Of a stretch of DNA of 42,069 nt, positions 35,478 to 42,069 are shown one piece after another. This stretch comes from Porphyromonadaceae bacterium CG2_30_38_12 (GTDB taxonomy: Bacteria > Bacteroidota > Bacteroidia > Bacteroidales > Paludibacteraceae), in assembly GCA_001873635.1 (NCBI GenBank), contig MNZK01000026.1, positions 1 through 42,069 on the forward strand, in the 5' to 3' direction. Under the pieces are notes generated by a model, which saw only the letters and a program-made list of their open reading frames with translations, had not been told where the DNA came from and did no database searches. Every line of letters begins with the position of its first letter. Position 1 is the stretch's first letter. The position numbers were made by a program, and so were the translations under genes.

Positions 35478-37262
35478 TTAATATCCTGGATTTTGATCGG
35501 TTGGTTTTAATCCTGTATTTGATTCTAATTCACTTTGAGGAATAGGCAAACATTCGTTTTTGTTTGTCATGTAGCCATAATGTGCCCATTCTTTATGCGC
35601 AATATTCCAACGTCTGTAATGAAACCATATTTTGCCTTCTAAGCATGTTTCCAAATAGGTTTGATTCATAATCTCTTTCATAACATCCGAAGGGGATATA
35701 TCTACATGTGAAGGCGTATTAATAGGTAGTCCATTAGCTCTTCTAACTACTTTATTCAAATATTCTTTTGCAGTTGCATCTTGATTCAAACGGTGCATTA
35801 CCTCAGCATAATAAAGGTAAACATCATCTAACCTCATAATTCTGAAATTTTGACTAATGAAGCCATTATTTCCTAATCCTGCAGCATTAGCAGCTTCAAC
35901 TTCAACATTATTTGGTATATATTTTTTTATTCCGTAGTTACTATAATCGAATAATTTTTTCTCCCATATTTTTTTGGATGGACTATAAACAAGTAACGTA
36001 TCTACTTTGGGGGTAAAAACCGAGGTAGCCAATCGAGGATCTTTGGGTGAAACTGCATTAAGAAAAGCTCTAACACCATTTTGGTAAGTTCCATCTGTTT
36101 TATAAAAAACTATTGAAGTTAATGGCCTAACTACATCCAAAAATGCGTGTTTATTATCGAAAGTTTGCCCTATAAAAGGAGTACTAACCCGGATTAATGA
36201 ATCTACATAAGCTCTTGTAGAACCAACTACCGTAGGCTTTGATGCTAATGCGTCAGCCAGAGTCTTATTATTTATTACAACCGATGAGCTAAATTTTTCA
36301 ATAGTACTTTGCCTAACGATAGAAGTACCCCATGACTGTAAAGCTAAAAGACGAAAAATATAAGTCCCAGGATACCCAATAACCATGTTATTAAAGCCCA
36401 CTTCAAATAATGACTCAGAATTATTAATGTATTTATAATCAAAATTATGAGCAAAATTAGGGACTAAACTATAAGCAGAATTAGCTATGATTTTATCAAA
36501 AGCTATTTTAGCGCTGTCCCACTTTTGTAAATACATGTATGTTTCGCCAAGATAAGCCTGAGCAGAACCTTTGGTTGCTTTTCCGGCTTCGGCCTCACTC
36601 CATGAAGCTGGCAGCAAACTTTCAGCAAGCTTTAAGTCTTTTACAACAGAATTATACACATCACCACAGCTACTACGCACCTTATACATTTGTTCTCGTT
36701 GAGTTAGTATAGTATCAGAGATTATAACTCCTGGAAGCTCTGGTGAATAATCAGGATTACTTGGCATTCTTACCCCAAATGAACGAACTAAATTTGAATA
36801 GGCTAACCCACGTAAAAAATAACATTGCCCCAACATAGAATGAAGTCGTGTTAAATCATCTCCTGAATATTTACCAGTATTCTCCATTGTCCTCAATCCA
36901 TATATTGCATTATTTGCCCTACCTACAATATTATACCATCCTTGATAATATCCCTTAATTAATCCATTGGTTGATGAGTAATTGTAGTTATTAAAATCCG
37001 TATATCGAGATTCCGGATGAACATATTCAGCTTCACCCGTAGAGAACATCTGAATATAAAAAATTTCTCCAAAATACAACTGATCATTCGAATAAAAGCC
37101 GGCATATACCCCATTAACAGCATACTGAGCATTACTTAGCGAAGTGTAAAATGATGCAGCAGTAGGGTTATAGGGGTCATTTATCTTTAAAAAATCATCT
37201 GTACATGCACTTGATATCAAGAGGACAAGAGCAAATAAAATCTGTTTAATATTCTTATTCAT
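35478..37262 (-). CDS. susD: SusD/RagB-family nutrient-binding outer-membrane lipoprotein
   Basis: The 594-residue protein starts MNKNIKQILFALVLLISSAC with the lipidated Cys at 20, then TDDFLKINDPYNPTAASFYT, the usual SusD opening. Tetratricopeptide-like helices follow (YFLRGLAYSNLVRSFG, AYLGETYMYLQKWDSAK). The C-terminal RagB block contains LDDVYLYYAEVMHRL and ends PTDQNPGY, the common SusD ending. It caps the SusC transporter on the cell surface and binds incoming oligosaccharide. It begins 47 bp after the susC stop, so the two are co-transcribed. Length is normal and no lesions are seen. The glycan bound cannot be read from sequence. Confidence 0.97.
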   Translation of the reverse strand: MNKNIKQILFALVLLISSACTDDFLKINDPYNPTAASFYTSLSNAQYAVNGVYAGFYSNDQLYFGEIFYIQMFSTGEAEYVHPESRYTDFNNYNYSSTNGLIKGYYQGWYNIVGRANNAIYGLRTMENTGKYSGDDLTRLHSMLGQCYFLRGLAYSNLVRSFGVRMPSNPDYSPELPGVIISDTILTQREQMYKVRSSCGDVYNSVVKDLKLAESLLPASWSEAEAGKATKGSAQAYLGETYMYLQKWDSAKIAFDKIIANSAYSLVPNFAHNFDYKYINNSESLFEVGFNNMVIGYPGTYIFRLLALQSWGTSIVRQSTIEKFSSSVVINNKTLADALASKPTVVGSTRAYVDSLIRVSTPFIGQTFDNKHAFLDVVRPLTSIVFYKTDGTYQNGVRAFLNAVSPKDPRLATSVFTPKVDTLLVYSPSKKIWEKKLFDYSNYGIKKYIPNNVEVEAANAAGLGNNGFISQNFRIMRLDDVYLYYAEVMHRLNQDATAKEYLNKVVRRANGLPINTPSHVDISPSDVMKEIMNQTYLETCLEGKIWFHYRRWNIAHKEWAHYGYMTNKNECLPIPQSELESNTGLKPTDQNPGY

Positions 37263-37309
37263 ATATCTTATTTTTGTGATTTAAATTAGTTGTTTTGACA
37301 GTATTTGTA

Positions 37310-40300
37310 TTAAATATCAACCTGTAATCCGAGCATATAAATCTTCGATTGAGGGTATGAGCCATTATCAACACCAGAGCTAATTGCACTGCCAATTCCA
37401 AATTCAGGATCTAATCCAGTGTACTTGGTAAAAGTGAATAGATTCTGCCCTGACATATATAATCGAACCCGGCTAAAACCAATTGCACTACTCCACACCT
37501 TAGGAAAAGTAAATCCTAATTCAATATTTTTAATCCTGAAAAATGAGCCATCCTCAATATACCAACTGGACGGATTTGACATGTTTTTATTGGGATCGTT
37601 ACCATTAATTCGGTAATTGGTAGACGATGGATTAGTTGGCGTCCAACGTGAAAGTGCTAAGGTTGTGGTGGAATAATCGTAACTCGAAAATTGATACATT
37701 TTTACTTTGCTTGCATTAAATACATCACGCTTATAAATACCGGCACTGGAAATCAACAAATCGAAACCTTTAAAATTAGCGGAAGCCTGCAACCCATAAG
37801 TAGCTTTTGGCCATGGACTTCCTATTTTTTGGCGATCGGCAGTTGTAATAACCCCGTCCCCATCTAAATCTCGGTAAATAAGATCACCTGGTGCTGTATT
37901 GGCAGTATGATAATTAATCTGAGCTAGTGCTGAAGGAGTTAAATTTGGATTTTGATTCAGAGCAATCTCACGAGCTTTAGCGTTGTATTCATCTATCTGA
38001 GCTTGTGTCTGAAATATTCCATCACATTGATAGCCATAAAAATAACCTGAACTTTCGCCTACGGTAGTTTTTGATACAAGACTTCCAGCAGCTAATACCG
38101 GACTAGCAAATATGGGGTTATTGTCGGCTAATTGTTCAACTCTATAGTTTACTGATGAAATGTTAGCTCCCAATGAATAATTAAAATCACCAACATTTCC
38201 TTTGTAGGTTACAGACATATCCAAACCTCTATTACTAATAAGCCCAGCATTTACAATTTGATACGAATTTTTAATATACTGATCTGTTAAACCTGAACTT
38301 GTTGGAAGTGGTTTGTAAAATAACATCTGGTCTGATAGTTTCTGATAGACTTCCACATTGAAAAATAAAGCATTCTTAAACAATCCCAATTCAACACCCA
38401 TATCCAATTGTTTTGATTGCTCCCATTTTATAGCGGGATTTCCCATAATATAAGATTGCCTAATACTTACATTTTGAGCAACAGTACTATATGTGCCGTA
38501 AGGATAGGCTCTTGCATTTTGCATATAGGAGGTATAGTTATACTGTCCAATATTATCGTTACCGTTAATACCATAACCACCTCTAAGTTTTAAAAAAGAA
38601 ATCGCAGGAAGGTTTTTAATAAAATTTTCCTCACTTAATTTCCAAGCAAAAGACACAGATGGAAAAACACCATATATATTATCTGCACCAAATTTATCGC
38701 TCCCATCCCTACGTACTACTGCCTGAACTATATATTTTTTATCGTATTGATAGTTAACCCTTCCGAACTGAGAGAGAGATCTTCCAAGCGATTCACCTCC
38801 TTCTGCGTAACGTGGAACATCAGTTTGACTTAAAACCTGAAGTCCAAATTTAGCATTGGTGCCACGGCCATTTAAATTACTACCTGCGTACTGACTGGCT
38901 TCATAACCAGCAGTTAATTGAATGCTATTTAATCCAAAATCCTTCACATAATTAGCATATACATTGAACAGCATTGACCAATTTCTATTAAAACTTAAAC
39001 TTATATCTGTTGTTGAAAAATCCTTTTTATCGGTTAACTTATAAGGCAATGCGACATTTTTACTATTATCAAAAGTCATACCTCCTGCAAATGTTCCAGT
39101 AACAGTTAATCCCGGAATGATAGTAAATGTTGCATAAATATTTCCTGAAACTTGTTGATGATAATCTAATTGCCGATTCATAAGCTGGCTTGCCATTGGA
39201 TTTCCACCATCAAAATCTCCAATTGATAAATAGTCAACAAAGCCAAACCCCCCAGGTTGATTATTTTCATCATACACAGGCATCATAGGAGGTGTTCTGA
39301 ATATTCCATCAAGATATCTTTGTCCGTCTGCAACAGGATTAAGTTTAGAATACAATAAATTCAATGATTCTCCTATTTTTAACCATTTTCTAATTTTATA
39401 ATCGGAATTGATTCGAAACGAGTATTTTTCAAATGAATTATCAACAAAGGACGGCTGCTCCTTGAAATAGGTAGTACCGATATAATAATTTGATGTTTCA
39501 TTTGAGCCTGAAAGTGTCAAATCGTAATTTTGTACAATCCCCTGTTTGTACATCTCTTTAATCCAATTGGTTGTAGGATATTTTCCTATTGAATCCATAT
39601 TTAAACCTTCAGGTACACCCGTTGTAGCCCACTGTTCGTTCTTTAAAGTTATGTATTGATCGGAATTGACCATTTCCGGCAACCGCCAGGCATTACTTGT
39701 TCCAGTATAAGTATTAAAACTTATCTTTGTCTTGGTTTCTCCAAGACCACGCTTAGTTGTTACCAAAATAACTCCGGCAGCAGCTTTAACGCCATATATA
39801 GCAGCCGCTGTACCATCTTTGATAATATCAATATTTTCAACATCGTTCATATTCAGTGAACTCGGGTCTCCTTGCACTCCGTCTATAATCCACAGTGGCG
39901 ATCCACCATTTAACGATGTTACACCTCGGATACTAATATCTGCACCCGCTCCTGCCTGCCCACTGCTTTTCATGGCGTAAACCCCTGATACCTTCCCTTG
40001 CAGTGCTGTGGACACATTGGCTGATGCCGTATTTTGGATTTGATTACCTTTCACTTGAGCAATAGAACCAGTAACATCTGCTTTTTTTTGAATGCCGTAT
40101 CCTACCACAACTACTTCATCTAATAGTTTGCTATTTTCTATTAATTTTATATTTAGTTGATGCTGGTTCTTTACATTTATTTCTTGTGATAAATAACCTA
40201 TATAAGAAATAGACAATTTGCTGTCTTCTGGAACATCTAAAGAAAACTTACCATTTATATCGGTAATAACTCCAATAGTAGTGCCATTTACCTTAACACT

Positions 40301-40690
40301 TGCTCCAATAATTGGCTCTCCTTTTTCTTCGGTTACAATACCCGTTATTTTTTTATTCTCCTTGGGTAATGAAGTTTTATTTTGAAGTTTCTGTGGAATA
40401 AAAATGGAGATATTTTTGCCGTTTACCTCATAGTTTATGCCTTTGTTTTTGAATAAAATAGTGAGAATTTCATCCACGCTCTTCTCTTTTAAATCAATTG
40501 TTACTTTTTGTTTCAAATCCACATCGTTACTACGAACAAGAAAAGAGTATCCACTTTTTGCTTCAATTTCGTTTAATATCTCACTTAATTGCTTGTCTTT
40601 TTGTTGGATACTTATTTTCCTCTCTTGGGAATAGGTCGTATTAATAAACGAAAAAACTGTAATAAGGAGAAGTAAAAATCTTTTTTTCAT
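37310..40690 (-). CDS. susC: SusC/RagA TonB-dependent transporter with STN domain
   Basis: I place the start at the ATG at 40688-40690 (MKKRFLLLLITVFSF), since the longer frame opens with TTG; this gives 1126 residues. Order of parts: signal peptide (ends YSQ), an STN/secretin-N signalling domain (about 24-98, KDKQLSEILNEIEAKSGYSF), a carboxypeptidase-regulatory-like domain (about 112-190, GEPIIGASVKVNGTT), the TonB box and SusC motif (DEVVVVGYGIQKKADVTGS), the plug (DISIRGVTSLNGGSPLWIID), and the beta-barrel ending LGLQVDI. The STN domain marks a transporter that signals to a FecR anti-sigma factor, matching the neighbour 91 bp upstream. It imports oligosaccharide with SusD, powered by TonB. 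The gene is intact. Confidence 0.97.
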   Translation of the reverse strand: MKKRFLLLLITVFSFINTTYSQERKISIQQKDKQLSEILNEIEAKSGYSFLVRSNDVDLKQKVTIDLKEKSVDEILTILFKNKGINYEVNGKNISIFIPQKLQNKTSLPKENKKITGIVTEEKGEPIIGASVKVNGTTIGVITDINGKFSLDVPEDSKLSISYIGYLSQEINVKNQHQLNIKLIENSKLLDEVVVVGYGIQKKADVTGSIAQVKGNQIQNTASANVSTALQGKVSGVYAMKSSGQAGAGADISIRGVTSLNGGSPLWIIDGVQGDPSSLNMNDVENIDIIKDGTAAAIYGVKAAAGVILVTTKRGLGETKTKISFNTYTGTSNAWRLPEMVNSDQYITLKNEQWATTGVPEGLNMDSIGKYPTTNWIKEMYKQGIVQNYDLTLSGSNETSNYYIGTTYFKEQPSFVDNSFEKYSFRINSDYKIRKWLKIGESLNLLYSKLNPVADGQRYLDGIFRTPPMMPVYDENNQPGGFGFVDYLSIGDFDGGNPMASQLMNRQLDYHQQVSGNIYATFTIIPGLTVTGTFAGGMTFDNSKNVALPYKLTDKKDFSTTDISLSFNRNWSMLFNVYANYVKDFGLNSIQLTAGYEASQYAGSNLNGRGTNAKFGLQVLSQTDVPRYAEGGESLGRSLSQFGRVNYQYDKKYIVQAVVRRDGSDKFGADNIYGVFPSVSFAWKLSEENFIKNLPAISFLKLRGGYGINGNDNIGQYNYTSYMQNARAYPYGTYSTVAQNVSIRQSYIMGNPAIKWEQSKQLDMGVELGLFKNALFFNVEVYQKLSDQMLFYKPLPTSSGLTDQYIKNSYQIVNAGLISNRGLDMSVTYKGNVGDFNYSLGANISSVNYRVEQLADNNPIFASPVLAAGSLVSKTTVGESSGYFYGYQCDGIFQTQAQIDEYNAKAREIALNQNPNLTPSALAQINYHTANTAPGDLIYRDLDGDGVITTADRQKIGSPWPKATYGLQASANFKGFDLLISSAGIYKRDVFNASKVKMYQFSSYDYSTTTLALSRWTPTNPSSTNYRINGNDPNKNMSNPSSWYIEDGSFFRIKNIELGFTFPKVWSSAIGFSRVRLYMSGQNLFTFTKYTGLDPEFGIGSAISSGVDNGSYPQSKIYMLGLQVDI

Positions 40691-40781
40691 CTTGATTTTC
40701 AATTTAGTATTTGTGATTATATGTTATATATTAAACTGTAACGGATTTTATTAAAACTATTTTCAAGGAATGCAAAACGCC

Positions 40782-41795
40782 TTACTTTTGGTTAATTAGA
40801 CTCACATTTTTACCATTAAAAACACGTGTATATTTTTTGTCAACATCAATGTATTCCAATATCTTTTCAATTGGTTGATTCAAATCAAGACTGCCTGAAA
40901 ATAATTCTTCTTTTATACGCTGAGATTTTATTTCAATTTGAATATCATATTTTCGCTCCAAATTTTTGGCTATATCTTCCAGTGTAGCATCAACAAAGCA
41001 AAGTTTACCCGTTGTCCAAGTTGAGGAACGTGAAGCATCTACCTTATGTGACGTAATTGTTTTATTTGCTTTATTGAAAACCATTTTTTCGTTAGGCAAT
41101 AAACTTAATATTTTTGTATCATTTCCAGATTCGAACGAAACATCAACCTTACCTTCTAATAAATCCACTTCAATTGCATTTTCATCTGCATAGGAGCGAA
41201 CATTGAAAACAGTGCCTAATACTTTTACTTTTATATCATTGGCATAAACGAGAAATGGCTTTTTTGGGTTTTTCTGAACCTCGAAATAACCCTCGCCGGT
41301 AAGGTTAACAGTTCTAGTTTCATCTCCGTAAGAATTGTTGTATTTTAATGTTGAGCCCGAATTCAACCATGCTACTGTACCATCAGGTAAAACTATTTTG
41401 GTTTGTGAACCAAGAGGCACAACGGTTTCATAGCTCATCAGGTTTTTTGATGAATTATTGTATCCGTTATAAATATAGTATGTAGAAATAGAAGTAGAAA
41501 GAACGAAAATAATAATTGCAGCAACTTTGAAGAAATATTGCAAGAAAACAGGTTGTCTATTTAACGACAAACCATAATTCAAAAGTTGTAATAAGTTTTT
41601 GTAATTTGAATTTTTTTCAGATTCAATAATTGGAATTAAAGAAATGGCTCTTGTTTTTACCATTTCGTTATATTGAACTTTGAACTTGGGGTCGGAATTT
41701 AGAATGTCTAACAATACACCTTCATCATTGTCAGAAATATTCTCTGATAGATGATTCATCATTAGTTTTTCGAATTGCTTTGTTTTGTCTATCAT
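40782..41795 (-). CDS. FecR-type anti-sigma factor
   Basis: From ATG at 41793-41795 (MIDKTKQFEKLMMNHLSEN) it encodes 337 residues; ATG 41843 or a TTG at 41855 would extend it. I prefer the inner start because the left-hand remnant diverges in frame above it. The cytoplasmic N-terminal part is followed by one membrane helix (about 85-103, VAAIIIFVLSTSISTYYIY) and the periplasmic FecR domain (VVPLGSQTKIVLPDGTVAWL, LTGEGYFEVQKNPKKPFLV, VKVLGTVFNVRSYADEN). The DUF4974 end (LERKYDIQIEIKS, SGSLDLNQPIEKILEYI) completes it. It should relay transporter occupancy to an ECF sigma factor, but no sigma gene is present upstream in this window; other DNA begins about 28 bp above the outermost start. Confidence 0.95.
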   Translation of the reverse strand: MIDKTKQFEKLMMNHLSENISDNDEGVLLDILNSDPKFKVQYNEMVKTRAISLIPIIESEKNSNYKNLLQLLNYGLSLNRQPVFLQYFFKVAAIIIFVLSTSISTYYIYNGYNNSSKNLMSYETVVPLGSQTKIVLPDGTVAWLNSGSTLKYNNSYGDETRTVNLTGEGYFEVQKNPKKPFLVYANDIKVKVLGTVFNVRSYADENAIEVDLLEGKVDVSFESGNDTKILSLLPNEKMVFNKANKTITSHKVDASRSSTWTTGKLCFVDATLEDIAKNLERKYDIQIEIKSQRIKEELFSGSLDLNQPIEKILEYIDVDKKYTRVFNGKNVSLINQK

Positions 41796-41904
41796 TAGTT
41801 CGGTTTGATTGCTTTTTATTGCTCTCTGTAAATTAATACACATCTCGACTCTCAAACGTTTAGTCTAAATCATAACTGTCCGAACAATTTTTAGAAATAA
41901 AAAT

Positions 41905-41968
41905 AGAAAAGTCCAAAAGTATTATATTTGTAGCTACGAAACTCAAATAAAAACAAGAGAACTTTTCT
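41905..41968 (+). repeat. Inverted repeat flanking the promoter-like box of the edge gene
   Basis: AGAAAAGT (41905-41912) and ACTTTTCT (41961-41968) are perfectly complementary. The right arm touches the ATG at 41969. Transcripts entering from outside would contain both arms and could hide the start codon. A transcript started inside would contain only the right arm. Confidence 0.6.
41923..41930 (+). promoter_or_regulatory. Promoter -7 box of Bacteroidetes type (TATATTTG)
   Basis: TATATTTG fits the Bacteroidetes -7 consensus TAnnTTTG and lies 38 bp upstream of the edge gene ATG, a reasonable leader length. No convincing -33 TTTG partner is seen, so the call rests on one box. Confidence 0.5.
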
Positions 41969-42069
41969 ATGGCAACAAAATTAGGAAAAAAAATCAGATA
42001 TTCCAATTTTCAAACAGATTTTGGATTTAATACCAAATGGATTATTAAGAAAGTCGATAGCAAAACACC
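41969..42069 (+). CDS. Start of a plus-strand gene, possibly a transposase, cut by the window end
   Basis: ATG at 41969-41971 begins MATKLGKKIRYSNFQTDFGF followed by NTKWIIKKVDSKT, 33 codons with no stop before the edge. It is divergent from the whole PUL. Its position against fecR and the flanking inverted repeat suggest an IS transposase, but the visible part holds no diagnostic motif and I do not recognise the family. Confidence 0.5.
   Translation, partial: MATKLGKKIRYSNFQTDFGFNTKWIIKKVDSKT

Larger units (their letters stand above)
41872..42069 (+). mobile_element. Probable insertion-sequence end abutting fecR
   Basis: Similarity between the intact fecR leader and the remnant leader at 803-880 ends at 41871. 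From 41872 unrelated DNA begins (ATAACTGTCCGAACAATTTT). It carries a plus-strand gene start with its own promoter-like box and a hairpin arrangement typical of insertion sequences. The far end is outside the window, so no terminal repeat or target duplication can be confirmed. Confidence 0.5.

Noticed and set aside
1210-40690. Naming the target glycan (galactomannan, rhamnogalacturonan or gum)
   Set aside because: The activities include alpha-Gal, beta-Gal, alpha-Man and alpha-Rha release, which fit several substrates, and the likely backbone enzymes are unassigned.
40691-40781. A susC-specific promoter in the fecR-susC gap
   Set aside because: TTTG and TA-TTT-like pieces are present but not at the Bacteroidetes -33/-7 spacing, so no site is claimed.

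Overview
The window is AT-rich and carries one long polysaccharide utilisation locus (PUL) of a Bacteroidetes bacterium. The evidence for that phylum is a SusC/SusD pair, a FecR-type anti-sigma factor, many signal-peptide glycoside hydrolases, and three proteins ending in a type IX secretion (T9SS) sorting domain. T9SS cargo with this gene style fits an environmental or anaerobic Bacteroidales/Marinilabiliales-type organism better than a gut Bacteroides, but that placement is inference. Nearly every real gene is on the minus strand, so transcription runs right to left. I saw no tRNA, rRNA or CRISPR array.

Right end (42.07-34 kb): the start of a plus-strand gene with IS-like flanking structure lies directly against fecR, where an ECF sigma gene would be expected. 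Then come fecR, susC (with an N-terminal STN signalling domain), susD and a T9SS-exported CBM9-like protein. Strong hairpins follow susD and the CBM9 gene.

Middle (34-24.6 kb): a DUF362 protein with membrane helices and a T9SS tail, a large unrecognised enzyme resembling the GH27/GH36 barrel, a second T9SS CBM9 protein, and a lipoprotein made of Reg_prop-type propeller blades. Next is a decayed sugar-catabolism cassette (transporter fragment, deoxyribose-phosphate aldolase, ribokinase), then a GH27 alpha-galactosidase.

Left half (24.4-1.2 kb): a 1204-residue putative clan GH-A enzyme with a CBM9-like C-terminus, a GH28-like beta-helix protein, a second GH27, a lipoprotein GH92 alpha-mannosidase, a GH78 alpha-rhamnosidase, a ruined IS1595-type transposase on the plus strand, an SGNH esterase, a GH2 with an internal LamG domain (frameshifted), a GH38 alpha-mannosidase (frameshifted) and a GH2 beta-galactosidase.

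Left end (1.2-0 kb): a cluster of four small perfect hairpins, a shrunken copy of the fecR 5' part, and the start of another secreted protein. The PUL is therefore bracketed by an intact and a broken fecR copy.

Inferred working model: SusCD and surface CBM9 proteins bind and import oligosaccharides from a branched plant-type heteroglycan bearing alpha-Gal, beta-Gal, alpha-Man and alpha-Rha ends. Periplasmic exo-enzymes and the esterase strip it. The FecR/STN pair suggests trans-envelope control, with the cognate sigma factor absent from this window. The exact glycan cannot be deduced. The most novel candidates are the two large unassigned enzymes (20809-24423 and 29736-32144) and the membrane/T9SS DUF362 protein.
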